From NCBI GenBank assembly GCA_016292775.1, contig JAEDFN010000038.1:1-17398 (forward strand): 17,398 nt of DNA, written 5' to 3'. Source of the DNA: Paludibacteraceae bacterium. GTDB lineage: Bacteria > Bacteroidota > Bacteroidia > Bacteroidales > Paludibacteraceae. Shown piece after piece: positions 1 to 6,967 of the stretch. The notes beneath the pieces were generated by a model. That model was given only the letters and a program-made list of their open reading frames with translations. It did no database searches and was not told the origin of the DNA. Positions within the stretch are counted from its first letter, which is position 1. Each line of letters opens with the position of its first letter. The position numbers and the translations under genes were made by a program.

Positions 1-49
1 GCGATTTTCCTATCATACGAACTTGGATTTTCTGCAAGGTTTTCGAGTG

Positions 50-80
50 CAAAGTAACATAAAATTGTGGATATATGCAA
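50..80 (-). promoter_or_regulatory. Bacteroidetes-type promoter pointing out of the left edge
   Basis: On the minus strand a TTG (78-80) is followed after exactly 20 bases by TTACTTTG (50-57), one mismatch from the TAnnTTTG -7 consensus of Bacteroidetes. Transcription would start near base 43 and run off the left end. The first ATG downstream on this strand is at 16-14, so a gene may begin there, but only five codons are visible and it cannot be identified. Confidence 0.55.
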
Positions 81-184
81 GAGAAATCGCAACTATTTTA
101 TTAATAACCAATTATTTATGTTAAATTTCAGTGTCGACTATTTATTCTCATCTGCCGGAAAATTGCAGTTCTATGTTGAAGTAG

Positions 185-230
185 GGTAAAAATAAAAAAA
201 GAGACAAACCTTTTTACGATCTGTCTCTTT
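185..230 (-). terminator. Rho-independent terminator of the tRNA unit
   Basis: A 9-bp perfect stem (AAAGAGACA, 222-230, with its complement at 198-206) encloses a 15-base loop. On the minus strand it is followed by a T-rich run (185-197). It begins four bases after the 3' end of tRNA-Leu, as expected for the end of the tRNA transcript. Confidence 0.8.
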
Positions 231-233
231 CTG

Positions 234-317
234 TACCCGAAGCGGGACTTGAACCCGCACAGCCGCAATGGCCAAAGGATTTTAAGTCCTTCGTGTCTAC
301 CATTCCACCATCCGGGC
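234..317 (-). tRNA. tRNA-Leu (anticodon UAA)
   Basis: Read on the minus strand this is an 84-base class II tRNA. The acceptor strand GCCCGGA (317-311) pairs with TTCGGGT (G1-U72 wobble), and the discriminator is A at 234. The anticodon stem AAGGA/TCCTT carries the loop CTTAAAA, giving anticodon TAA. The long variable arm is typical of leucine tRNAs, and the T arm is GCGGG-TTCAAGT-CCCGC. CCA is not encoded, so a CCA-adding enzyme must complete it. It lies 51 bases downstream of tRNA-Gly and probably shares its transcript. Confidence 0.96.
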
Positions 318-368
318 TGAATTCTTAAAATTCATTACGAGTTCATACCCGTCGCTTTAACAAGCTTG

Positions 369-441
369 AGCGAAAAACGGGACTCGAACCCGCGACCCCA
401 ACCTTGGCAAGGTTGTGCTCTACCAACTGAGCTATTTTCGC
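369..441 (-). tRNA. tRNA-Gly (anticodon GCC)
   Basis: Read on the minus strand this is a 73-base cloverleaf. The acceptor GCGAAAA (441-435) pairs perfectly with TTTTCGC (376-370). The anticodon stem CAACC/GGTTG carries the loop TTGCCAA, giving anticodon GCC. The T arm contains GTTCGAG, and the discriminator base is T (369), as in bacterial glycine tRNAs. The 3' CCA is not encoded. It is the first gene after the promoter at 493-522. Confidence 0.96.
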
Positions 442-492
442 ATTATTTTTATCTGCTTTTCGAAGCCCTCTCTCGAGCCCCTTTTGCAGATG

Positions 493-522
493 CAAAGGTA
501 ACAATTCTTTTTTATTCCACAA
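493..522 (-). promoter_or_regulatory. Promoter of the tRNA-Gly/tRNA-Leu unit
   Basis: On the minus strand a TTG (520-522), a 19-base spacer and a perfect TAnnTTTG element, TACCTTTG (493-500), form a consensus Bacteroidetes housekeeping promoter. The predicted start near 486 leaves a leader of about 45 bases before tRNA-Gly. Confidence 0.85.
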
Positions 523-612
523 TGATTTTTTTGTAAAAAATCTCTTACTTTGATTTGCTTCTGTAAATCAGCTGATTATCTATTTCACAATGGACTTTAT
601 CGCTTGATATTT

Positions 613-639
613 AGCCTTTTTATTAGGTAAAAACCGGCT
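613..639 (-). repeat. Imperfect hairpin downstream of the endonuclease gene
   Basis: AGCC plus TTTTTA pairs with TAAAAA plus GGCT around a TTAGG loop, with a two-base bulge. It lies about 45 bases past the stop of the endonuclease/exonuclease/phosphatase gene and could stop or stabilise that transcript. No T-run follows on the minus strand, so it is not a canonical intrinsic terminator. The rest of 523-681 holds a 12-bp palindrome at 566-577 and nothing else I can assign. Confidence 0.3.
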
Positions 640-681
640 GTAAACTCATTATAATATCGAAAAAATTACGCGTTGTGCCGA

Positions 682-1788
682 TTATTTGTTAGAAATACAA
701 AGGGTGGTGACGATAGGGTAGTGGTCGGAATAATCCACTTTTATTACTTTCGAACTGATTACTTTTATCGATTTATCTACCAAGATATGGTCAATCGGGA
801 ATAATGCAAATCCTTTATGATAAGTGTAATAATATCCGCTTTTTGCCCCTTTTACATATGCATCATTCAGCCCTTGTGATATGATATGATATGAATAAGA
901 CATCGGCACATCGTTGAAATCTCCTGCCACAATTACGGGATAACTGCTCTTCTCTATCACTTCGTGGATACTCTTTGCCTGGCTTGCTCTGCTCGTCATC
1001 GCCTCTTTCATCCTGAAATAGAGGGCTTCTTTATCTTTTATATGTAGGTTGACTTGATCGTTCGATAATTTATAACTCTCTAAGTGGTTGTTGATTAATC
1101 GAAGCGTCTTACACCCGATAGTTACGTCACAATATGTACTTACATTATTTTTTGAGTCGTATTCCAACTTGTGCTTATTTGTAAGTGGATATTTGCTAAG
1201 CACTAATATCCCGTGCTCCTGACGTGTAGTTTGATTCTTATACCACAGATGCCGGTAGGGGTATTTGCTATTAAAATATTGCTCTATTGCTCGGCTGTTG
1301 TAATTTTTATTGCTGTGCCTTTTGAAATAGCCGAATTCCTGAATGAAAACAATGTCGGGGTCTTCTTTAAAGATAAACGCCTTGATATTGTTGAAGCACT
1401 CTACGTATTGCTCGTATGTGGAGAACATTTCTACGTTATACGTCATCACCTTTACTTCCGTATCGCACTCCTCGATCTGCTCCGTTTTCGTGAAATTTAT
1501 TATTAGCGATTTTCGCCATAATGGAAATGAAATAAGGGTAAATATCAATAATATTATGCAAAAACGATAATGCTTTATTGCGGCTAAAAATATGATTACT
1601 GCTATTGTAAATACCAATATCGGCACTACTACAATACCCAAAAATGCCGGTATTGCAATGATATGAGGAGGGGTAAAGGGTGCTAATATAGTAAGTATTA
1701 ATAATATCAGTGAGATAGTAAAGATAACGTTCGCTAATATTATTGAGAAGGCGGATTTAGATTTTTGTTTTGTTTTTCTTTTGGTCAT
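682..1788 (-). CDS. Membrane-anchored endonuclease/exonuclease/phosphatase family protein
   Basis: This 368-residue protein has three predicted N-terminal membrane segments (about residues 14-36, 42-70 and 73-91), then an endonuclease/exonuclease/phosphatase (EEP) fold. Visible EEP motifs are MTYNVE (115-120, metal/active-site Asn118), IQE with Glu151, GDFND (289-293), and DYSDHYP near the end with the Asp-His pair (355-356). Members of this superfamily cleave phosphodiester or phosphomonoester bonds in nucleic acids, lipids or inositides with a divalent metal; the substrate here cannot be told. The catalytic domain probably faces one side of the inner membrane. It is the last gene of the rhomboid operon, 43 bases after the preceding stop. 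The ATG at 1788 starts just before the basic stretch that precedes the first membrane segment. Confidence 0.88.
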   Translation of the reverse strand: MTKRKTKQKSKSAFSIILANVIFTISLILLILTILAPFTPPHIIAIPAFLGIVVVPILVFTIAVIIFLAAIKHYRFCIILLIFTLISFPLWRKSLIINFTKTEQIEECDTEVKVMTYNVEMFSTYEQYVECFNNIKAFIFKEDPDIVFIQEFGYFKRHSNKNYNSRAIEQYFNSKYPYRHLWYKNQTTRQEHGILVLSKYPLTNKHKLEYDSKNNVSTYCDVTIGCKTLRLINNHLESYKLSNDQVNLHIKDKEALYFRMKEAMTSRASQAKSIHEVIEKSSYPVIVAGDFNDVPMSYSYHIISQGLNDAYVKGAKSGYYYTYHKGFALFPIDHILVDKSIKVISSKVIKVDYSDHYPIVTTLCISNK

Positions 1789-1831
1789 GGTAAAAAATAA
1801 TTATAAATGCGGATTATGAGTAATGATATCA

Positions 1832-2722
1832 TCAAGATTTAAAAAGGGTTTCTTTCTCATCTTGTGAAAGACTTTCGTATCCGTATTTCTTAATTTTATC
1901 GAGGATAATATCTATTTTTTGTTGTCTTTGTTTAGCTTCCATATTATATTCCGCATCACTCTTAATAGGAGACCCTTTTTGGAAGTGGTATCCGGACCTT
2001 GCTGTAGTTTTTTGCTTCCTTTTTTTGTTGCTGAAAAGAGCGGTAATTTTTTCGGCTAATACGTTGAAAGGCTTTAGAATATCATTTCCTTTCGCATAAC
2101 AAGCGCCGTAGATGTATCCGAACAAGAATCCACCGATATGAGCAATATCCCCACCTTGATTGTCCCCCGTGAGAAGGTTGAAACATACGATACCGATAAA
2201 AATCGCTGCTATCCATTTGAGCTTTATCTCTCCGATAAACATCAACCTCAAAGAGTATTCAGGCTTCATGGCAGCCGCCGCCGTCAGTAGCGAATAGCAC
2301 GCCGCTGATGCCCCGATTAAGTAGCAGTTGTTTGTAAAATTACTATACGGTATCAGATTATATGCCAATAAATAGACAACGGCTCCACCTATACCTCCAA
2401 AAATGTATAAAGCTAATGCTTTCTCTTCGTTGATAAACTCTAAAATGAATTTGCCAAAGAAGAAGAGCATTATCATATTTCCGAAAATATGCATAAAATC
2501 CAGATGGAGAAACATATATGTGATGATACTCCACGGCTGCATGAGGAATAAGTCGAATTTTGAAGGCAATTCAATCCATGTTGACCAACCTATTCCAATG
2601 AATTTATTGAGTATTGCAAACAATATTTTTCCGCACAAAAAGATGCCAATGTTGATGTAAATCAACTTAGTAAATACATTTCCTTGTTTGTATCCGTTTT
2701 TTAATTTTTCTATTAAGTCCAT
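1832..2722 (-). CDS. Rhomboid family intramembrane serine protease with cytosolic tail
   Basis: This 296-residue polytopic membrane protein has the rhomboid core. The loop/TM2 motif is HIFGN (His78, Asn82), the catalytic serine motif is GASA (Ser139), and the catalytic histidine is in AHIGGFLFG (His195). The family cleaves transmembrane substrates within the membrane. The usual GxSG motif has Ala in place of the last Gly. After the last membrane segment a charged tail of about 80 residues ends in an amphipathic element (about 268-296) with GYESLSQDEK, a tail seen in many Bacteroidetes rhomboids. The stop of the upstream rhomboid gene is only three bases before this ATG, so the two are translationally close and surely co-transcribed. 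Substrates are unknown. Confidence 0.92.
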   Translation of the reverse strand: MDLIEKLKNGYKQGNVFTKLIYINIGIFLCGKILFAILNKFIGIGWSTWIELPSKFDLFLMQPWSIITYMFLHLDFMHIFGNMIMLFFFGKFILEFINEEKALALYIFGGIGGAVVYLLAYNLIPYSNFTNNCYLIGASAACYSLLTAAAAMKPEYSLRLMFIGEIKLKWIAAIFIGIVCFNLLTGDNQGGDIAHIGGFLFGYIYGACYAKGNDILKPFNVLAEKITALFSNKKRKQKTTARSGYHFQKGSPIKSDAEYNMEAKQRQQKIDIILDKIKKYGYESLSQDEKETLFKS

Positions 2723-2725
2723 AAT

Positions 2726-3490
2726 TTACCAACGAGAATATAGATTACCGAATTTTTTCCAGATTAAAATGATTATCAGAGCAAAGATCATACCTCCCAA
2801 GTGCGCGTAATGTGCCACCGAGTCGAAAGCGAAATTTGCCACTCCGAAGAAGAGCTCTACAACAGCGTATATTGCCACAAAAATCCTGGAAGGTATCATT
2901 ATAGGTAAGAATATTATGCCCATCTTGGCTTCCGGAAATAGCCATGCAAAGGCAAGAAGTACTCCGAAAAGTGCTCCGGATGCCCCTATAGATATGAATG
3001 ATGATAAAAATTGTGCTTTTAAATTTATAATATTCGATAAGGTTGCATTTGAAATAGACCCTCCCCCTGTAAACATGTGCTCAAAAGGCAAAAGGGCAGT
3101 GCCGTTACCCTCGGCAATAGCTGTATTAAAGGCGGTTACAAGAGAGTGTGTGTCTATCATCCACGATAATTCTTGGATTATTGATGCCCCTATTCCGGTG
3201 AAAAAATAGAAGAATAAGAATTTCTTGCCTCCCCACATTTGCTCTACTTCACTTCCAAACATAAATAAACCGAACATGTTGAAGATTAAGTGTGATAACC
3301 CGGAAGGATCGTGTAAAAACATGTTTGTTATCAACTGATAAAAGTGAAATTTTTCGCTTAACCAGTAGTGTAATCCTAATAATTCTACGATATCTATGCC
3401 AAATTTTGAAGGTATTATCACCTCTACAAGCCAAAAAATTACGTTTATTATAATTAAATTTAGTGTTATAGGCGGTATTCTGCTATTCAT
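2726..3490 (-). CDS. Rhomboid family intramembrane serine protease
   Basis: This 254-residue polytopic membrane protein is a second rhomboid and the first gene of the minus-strand operon. It has HLIFN (His67, Asn71), the catalytic GASG (Ser171), and AHYAHLGG with the catalytic His230. A hydrophilic insertion of roughly 60 residues (about 103-165, Gly/Asn-rich near 128-150) separates the early segments from the serine-bearing helix, longer than in minimal rhomboids. It ends shortly after the sixth membrane helix and lacks the tail of its neighbour, so the two are not a simple recent duplication. Expression probably starts at the promoter near 3592-3622. Confidence 0.92.
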   Translation of the reverse strand: MNSRIPPITLNLIIINVIFWLVEVIIPSKFGIDIVELLGLHYWLSEKFHFYQLITNMFLHDPSGLSHLIFNMFGLFMFGSEVEQMWGGKKFLFFYFFTGIGASIIQELSWMIDTHSLVTAFNTAIAEGNGTALLPFEHMFTGGGSISNATLSNIINLKAQFLSSFISIGASGALFGVLLAFAWLFPEAKMGIIFLPIMIPSRIFVAIYAVVELFFGVANFAFDSVAHYAHLGGMIFALIIILIWKKFGNLYSRW

Positions 3491-3568
3491 ATATATAATA
3501 TATTTTTTCTTTTTTAGTTTTATGATTTTGAATGTATAATGTGTTGATATATAATATTTTGTGTTTTC

Positions 3569-3593
3569 TGCATCAATTCCATATCTTGATGCA
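3569..3593. promoter_or_regulatory. Operator-like inverted repeat at the rhomboid operon start
   Basis: TGCATCAA (3569-3576) and TTGATGCA (3586-3593) form a perfect 8-bp inverted repeat with a 9-base spacer. It overlaps the edge of the -7 element (3592-3599) and covers the expected transcription start near 3585. The position fits a repressor site, or alternatively a hairpin at the very 5' end of the mRNA. No regulator gene is adjacent. Confidence 0.45.
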
Positions 3594-3622
3594 AAGTTAC
3601 ATTATATTTTTGAATTAAGAAA
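3592..3622 (-). promoter_or_regulatory. Promoter of the rhomboid-rhomboid-endonuclease operon
   Basis: On the minus strand TAACTTTG (3592-3599) is a perfect TAnnTTTG -7 element. About 20 bases upstream is TTTC (3619-3622) rather than the preferred TTG, so the -33 box is weak. The leader to the ATG at 3490 would be about 95 bases and very AT-rich. Confidence 0.6.
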
Positions 3623-3693
3623 GCATCGACAATCTTATTGAAGAAATAGTGCAAATTTTATTTGTTAAAAATTAAAATTTTTGTTACGAATTC

Positions 3694-3724
3694 TTGTACA
3701 ATCAAAAAAAATGCTTTACCTTTG
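3694..3724 (+). promoter_or_regulatory. Promoter of the HU gene
   Basis: TTG (3694-3696), a 20-base spacer and TACCTTTG (3717-3724) match the Bacteroidetes consensus exactly, with an A/T-rich run upstream. Start near 3731 gives an AT-rich leader of about 50 bases. This places the in-frame ATG candidates upstream of 3731 outside the transcript. Confidence 0.88.
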
Positions 3725-3782
3725 TCTCGTAAAAATAGAAAATAATGACAATCAAATATTTAATTACTTTAATATCATAACT

Positions 3783-4052
3783 ATGACAAAGACAGAATTA
3801 ATTGCAGCTGTTGCAGAGCGTAGCAACATTACAAAAAAAGATGCTCAAGAAATTGTAGGTAATTTATTTGACATCCTTACTGAAAATCTTAAAAAAGATG
3901 AGTCTACAGTTATCTTAGGTTTCGGTACTTTAGCAGTACAAAACAAACCTGAGCGTCAAGGTATCAACCCATCTAACCGTCAAAAAATTACTATTCCTGC
4001 CCGCAAAACAGTTAAATTTAAAGCGAGCAAAACATTGTTAGAGAAATTATAA
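3783..4052 (+). CDS. HU family DNA-binding protein
   Basis: This 89-residue protein matches the HU/IHF family in full. Helices occupy residues 1-40 (MTKTELIAAVAE at the start), a beta region follows (STVILGFGTLAVQ, 41-53), the DNA-binding arm includes GINPSNRQKITIPA (60-73) with the Asn-Pro tip that inserts into the minor groove, and a short C-terminal helix ends in LLEKL. HU proteins bend and compact DNA non-specifically. The ATG at 3783 gives the canonical family N-terminus; a longer in-frame reading from 3681 would begin upstream of the promoter. It is monocistronic, divergent from the rhomboid operon, and closed by the hairpin at 4090-4134. The near-consensus promoter fits high expression. 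Confidence 0.97.
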   Translation: MTKTELIAAVAERSNITKKDAQEIVGNLFDILTENLKKDESTVILGFGTLAVQNKPERQGINPSNRQKITIPARKTVKFKASKTLLEKL

Positions 4053-4089
4053 TTTCCCTTACGTTGTGAATTAGTTTAATAGTTAAGAC

Positions 4090-4134
4090 AATAATAAAGT
4101 CCGTAAGTAATAATAGCTTACGGACTTTATTATT
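4090..4134. terminator. Bidirectional intrinsic terminator between HU and the PCMD gene
   Basis: An 18-bp perfect stem (4090-4107 with 4117-4134) has a 9-base loop. The GTCCGTAAG core is flanked by AATAATAAA on one side and TTTATTATT on the other, so both strands end in a U-rich stretch. It lies between two convergent genes and probably serves both. Confidence 0.88.
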
Positions 4135-4169
4135 ATAAGTGTTTATTGTCAAACCGGCATAATCGTCGG

Positions 4170-5117
4170 TTAGTATATCCAGCGAATGTTGTCAACCCAC
4201 ATGGCATTTCCGGGGCAACCGTAGAAGGCGGGGTAGCAACCGGCAGTTATCATCACAATTACATGTGTAGGTGTTTCGTCGGCATCAGCCCATCCTACCT
4301 CATTAATAGTGGTTATCTTGCCTTGTGAATTGCGGGCTTTGAATTGTCCCCCATCGGGAAATAGCCCCATGTATTTCTTGAAATAACTCTCTTTGCTGAT
4401 GTCGCCATAGTTGATATCCACGCGGTAGTCGTTTCTCCATTCCGGAATGCTTTCTGCAAATCTGTGGCGCGCAGTGCCTACTCTTTTTGCATAAATCTTT
4501 CCGTTTTCCTCCCATCGCTTTTGTAGGAAGATGTAAATCTCCGGTTCGTCATGCCCTTCAATCTCCGACATTCCCAGTCCTAATGCTTTGATAACTTTTC
4601 TTTCCGGATTCACCTTTGCTTTGATGTCGAGCATCAATGCTTTCGGCTTGTCGGTAAAAGGGATTCCCATATTTATACTTCCATACGGGTCGTTGGCACT
4701 TTTTACCGGCTCGTTAACTTCGCCTAAAAAAAGTGTTCCGGCAATACATACTTGTATGTCTATCATCCCCAATACTTTAACGGTTTCGATACGAGTGTCG
4801 AGTCTGGCACATGTTCCTTTGCCGCGTTTGTCGGGTTGTGTAGTGCAGGCCGCTTTTGCAATGCCCGCTACATTGGCATAAGCATTACTTATTCCCCATA
4901 TCGTTTTACTAAAGTCATAGGGCTGGTTGCCATGAAGAGTGTCGGTCGCCGCCAAAACATATAGTTGTTTTGTTTTTCCTCCCAAGAGTTTGCTCTCTTT
5001 TATGTAACGTACCGTCCATTGTTCCATATCACCGTAGCGTAGCGGTACTATTCTCTCTTGGGCAATGATATGGCATGCGATAAAAAATAAAAATAAGATT
5101 GTTAGGTTTTTTTTCAT
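4170..5117 (-). CDS. Secreted PCMD-domain protein (putative carbohydrate metabolism domain)
   Basis: This is a 315-residue exported protein. A hydrophobic signal peptide (residues 1-20, basic MKKN start, likely cut near IIAQ) is followed by a beta-rich domain. Its layout (PLRYGDMEQW near the start, a stretch describing FSKTIWGISNAYAN, and a closing MWVDNIRWIY) resembles the PCMD family (Pfam PCMD) of Bacteroidetes. The C-terminal part of that family looks like a carbohydrate-binding jelly roll, but no biochemical role is established. The segment FFIAC in the signal peptide is a poor lipobox, so periplasmic or surface lipoprotein attachment is possible but not favoured. No SusC/SusD genes are adjacent, unlike many PCMD genes. 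No good promoter is visible, only a TTTCTTTG on the minus strand near 5150. Family assignment is by pattern. Confidence 0.65.
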   Translation of the reverse strand: MKKNLTILFLFFIACHIIAQERIVPLRYGDMEQWTVRYIKESKLLGGKTKQLYVLAATDTLHGNQPYDFSKTIWGISNAYANVAGIAKAACTTQPDKRGKGTCARLDTRIETVKVLGMIDIQVCIAGTLFLGEVNEPVKSANDPYGSINMGIPFTDKPKALMLDIKAKVNPERKVIKALGLGMSEIEGHDEPEIYIFLQKRWEENGKIYAKRVGTARHRFAESIPEWRNDYRVDINYGDISKESYFKKYMGLFPDGGQFKARNSQGKITTINEVGWADADETPTHVIVMITAGCYPAFYGCPGNAMWVDNIRWIY

Positions 5118-5230
5118 TTGAAATGTTTTTTAGTAACACTTCAACAGCCATCGCAAAGAAATATTCTTAGGTGTTTTATTGTGCTTTATTTTGACTGAAT
5201 ATAGTTGTTTAGGTTTATTTTTTTCGGTAT

Positions 5231-6712
5231 TTATTTCTCCCAGCCGTCGAAAATACTTTCATCGTAGAAGTTGTGTTCGTCGGGAGAGTGAAGAGGAGTC
5301 CATACTTGAGCGAAGAAAGGATTTCCTTTTGCAATCTCGTCGTAGTTCCATGGAGTAGGCAAGCATTCCGGGCACCAATGTCCGCCGAGAAGTATTAGAG
5401 CGGGCGAAGCTTTAAATCTGTGACCGAATTGGCATTCCCATTCAAGGGGTGTTCTCCAATCTCCTTTAACCATCGTTTCACTTATGCATTTGCCACCGCG
5501 GAATGCTGCTGCTTGTTGCATATCTTCTATTGTCCATTCCTCACGAGGTTTGCTTTCGTCAAAGCCGTGGTTTAATAGCGTTTGCACATCACTCGGGCGA
5601 CTCAAATCGGCTTCTTCCCATGGTTTTATACTGTTGTATGCTTCCATAGAGCCGTAGTAAGCATTGATTCTGTTTTGATTGCCCGTTTTTATCCAGTTTT
5701 GTGTGCCCCAAATATCCTTATTTGCTATCTGCTTCATTACCATCTTGATGATAGGGGCGGGTGCTATCTTGGCAAGTTTGAAATATTTTGGCAATTTCTC
5801 ACTCATCTGTTTGAAATATTCATCTACGGGGATATTTGCTCTGAAGTGCAGATAATCTTCCAATACTTGTGAGTCGGAATACCATTGCCCGTGGAAGTTG
5901 CGGAGTACAAACCATTTAGTGTCGAAAATTTTCTCGGGCGAAGGGCAGTTTATTGATTTTAATAATTTACATTCAAATTCATAGTTCGTCAGACGATAAT
6001 CAGGTCCCGAACCGATGTTGTAGAATCTGCACCAAAAATCTTCCGGCAGGTCGAATCTGCATAGGTTGACCATTGCGCGGGCAGAATCTTCTACTGTCGC
6101 CCATTCAAGTACACCTCTTAGTGGCACATGGAACATTATCGGGTCGATATTTTTCAATATCTCGGGATAAAGGATTCCGGATTGGCGTAAAGATACCCAG
6201 TGCTTTATACCACTTTCAACAAAAATACGTTCCGCTATCGTTTTTGATATTGCGTAATGGTCGTAAACGGAGATGCATATAGGGTCTCCGGTTCTACCCC
6301 AATGTATTGGTTCGTTGCGGTCGGAGGTCTGTGCTACAGATCCGATATAGCATACTTTTATCTCTTCGTTATTCGGTTGGGCAAGAATGGCTTTTACTAC
6401 ATTCTCTGCAGCTAAACGATTTACCCTGCGGGTGCGATTCGGGTAGTAGTCGGTTTGTGGAGATACTAATCCACCAACATGAAGTACGTAGTCGTTCCCC
6501 GTTACGCCTCGTAATACATCATCATAAACGGTTAAATCGCCCCATACTATTTTTATTTTTTCGCCGTAAGCGGATAATAATTTACGGTTTTTTTTCGATG
6601 GTCGTGCAAGCACTGTCACTTCAAAAAGGTCCGGATACTGCAAAAATTCATTCATTGTAGCCCAGCCCATATGACCTGTTGCACCTGTTAGAAAAACCTT
6701 TTTCTTCATCAT
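5231..6712 (-). CDS. NAD-dependent epimerase/dehydratase fused to a C-terminal zinc-ribbon-like domain
   Basis: From the ATG at 6712 the protein has 493 residues. Residues 5-330 form an extended short-chain dehydrogenase/reductase (SDR) fold: dinucleotide-binding TGATGHMG (9-16), IGSVAQT with the catalytic Ser near 125, and YAISK (Tyr153, Lys157). Such enzymes oxidise or epimerise nucleotide sugars or related alcohols; the substrate here is unknown. Residues about 400-460 add Cys409, Cys427-x3-His431 and Cys447-x2-Cys450 in a W-x-C-x3-H ... G-H-W-C-P-x-C context, resembling treble-clef/zinc-ribbon modules. The C-terminus is acidic and aromatic. An in-frame ATG at 6736 lies at the expected transcription start of the promoter at 6741-6748, so 6712 (or the adjacent ATG at 6709) is preferred. 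The gene is monocistronic. Confidence 0.85.
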   Translation of the reverse strand: MMKKKVFLTGATGHMGWATMNEFLQYPDLFEVTVLARPSKKNRKLLSAYGEKIKIVWGDLTVYDDVLRGVTGNDYVLHVGGLVSPQTDYYPNRTRRVNRLAAENVVKAILAQPNNEEIKVCYIGSVAQTSDRNEPIHWGRTGDPICISVYDHYAISKTIAERIFVESGIKHWVSLRQSGILYPEILKNIDPIMFHVPLRGVLEWATVEDSARAMVNLCRFDLPEDFWCRFYNIGSGPDYRLTNYEFECKLLKSINCPSPEKIFDTKWFVLRNFHGQWYSDSQVLEDYLHFRANIPVDEYFKQMSEKLPKYFKLAKIAPAPIIKMVMKQIANKDIWGTQNWIKTGNQNRINAYYGSMEAYNSIKPWEEADLSRPSDVQTLLNHGFDESKPREEWTIEDMQQAAAFRGGKCISETMVKGDWRTPLEWECQFGHRFKASPALILLGGHWCPECLPTPWNYDEIAKGNPFFAQVWTPLHSPDEHNFYDESIFDGWEK

Positions 6713-6740
6713 CAAATAAATTTTAATACTTTTCAAACTG

Positions 6741-6748
6741 CAAAGTTA
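6741..6748 (-). promoter_or_regulatory. -7 element of the epimerase gene
   Basis: TAACTTTG on the minus strand is a perfect TAnnTTTG box. No TTG is found 19-21 bases upstream, so the promoter is probably moderate or needs an activator. The expected start near 6734 decides the gene start in favour of 6712 or 6709. Confidence 0.55.
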
Positions 6749-6805
6749 CGAATAATTATCGAAATAGAGCACATCACCCTCTATAATCTCTATTTCTACT
6801 CTCTA

Positions 6806-6900
6806 CAAGAAACTATCTTACCTTTTCATTTGCACCATCACCCACCTCCCGTCTTTCGCCCCAAGTAGTCTCTTCAAGCAACTATTCTACCTTTTCATTT
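6806..6900. repeat. Two-copy 26-base direct repeat in a polypyrimidine intergenic stretch
   Basis: Bases 6806-6831 and 6875-6900 match at 23 of 26 positions, starting CAAG and ending CTACC or TTACC plus TTTTCATTT. The copies lie 69 bases apart. The plus strand of 6780-6900 is strongly pyrimidine-rich and differs from the other spacers here. The second copy ends about 30 bases upstream of the rdgB -7 element. Function is unknown. Confidence 0.6.
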
Positions 6901-6931
6901 TCTATACAGCAATAATATAAAAATAAAATTG

Positions 6932-6939
6932 TATCTTTG
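6932..6939 (+). promoter_or_regulatory. -7 element upstream of rdgB
   Basis: TATCTTTG matches TAnnTTTG. The -33 region is A/T-rich without a clear TTG. Start near 6946 leaves a leader of about 20 bases before the ATG at 6968 and rules out the in-frame start at 6929. It probably serves the whole plus-strand unit up to the terminator at 14974. Confidence 0.6.
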
Positions 6940-6967
6940 TGAAGTTTTTGTAAAATGGAGTAATAAA

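Noticed and set aside
545..552. Plus-strand TTACTTTG as a promoter
   Set aside because: The nearest upstream TTG is only about 12 bases away and no plus-strand gene follows before 3783.
566..577. 12-bp palindrome AATCAGCTGATT
   Set aside because: It is short, far from any -7 element that I trust, and could occur by chance.
1213..1570. Two plus-strand frames (97 and 75 residues) inside the endonuclease gene
   Set aside because: They lie antisense to a gene with all catalytic motifs intact; no promoter or family match.
3681..3782. N-terminal extension of HU by 34 residues
   Set aside because: It starts upstream of the consensus promoter at 3694-3724, and the family N-terminus begins exactly at the ATG at 3783.
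6307..6660. 117-residue plus-strand frame inside the epimerase gene
   Set aside because: It has no recognisable domain and lies wholly within a well-supported gene on the other strand.
6713..6736. Earlier start of the epimerase at 6736
   Set aside because: It lies at the predicted transcription start and only adds eight residues before the normal Rossmann start.
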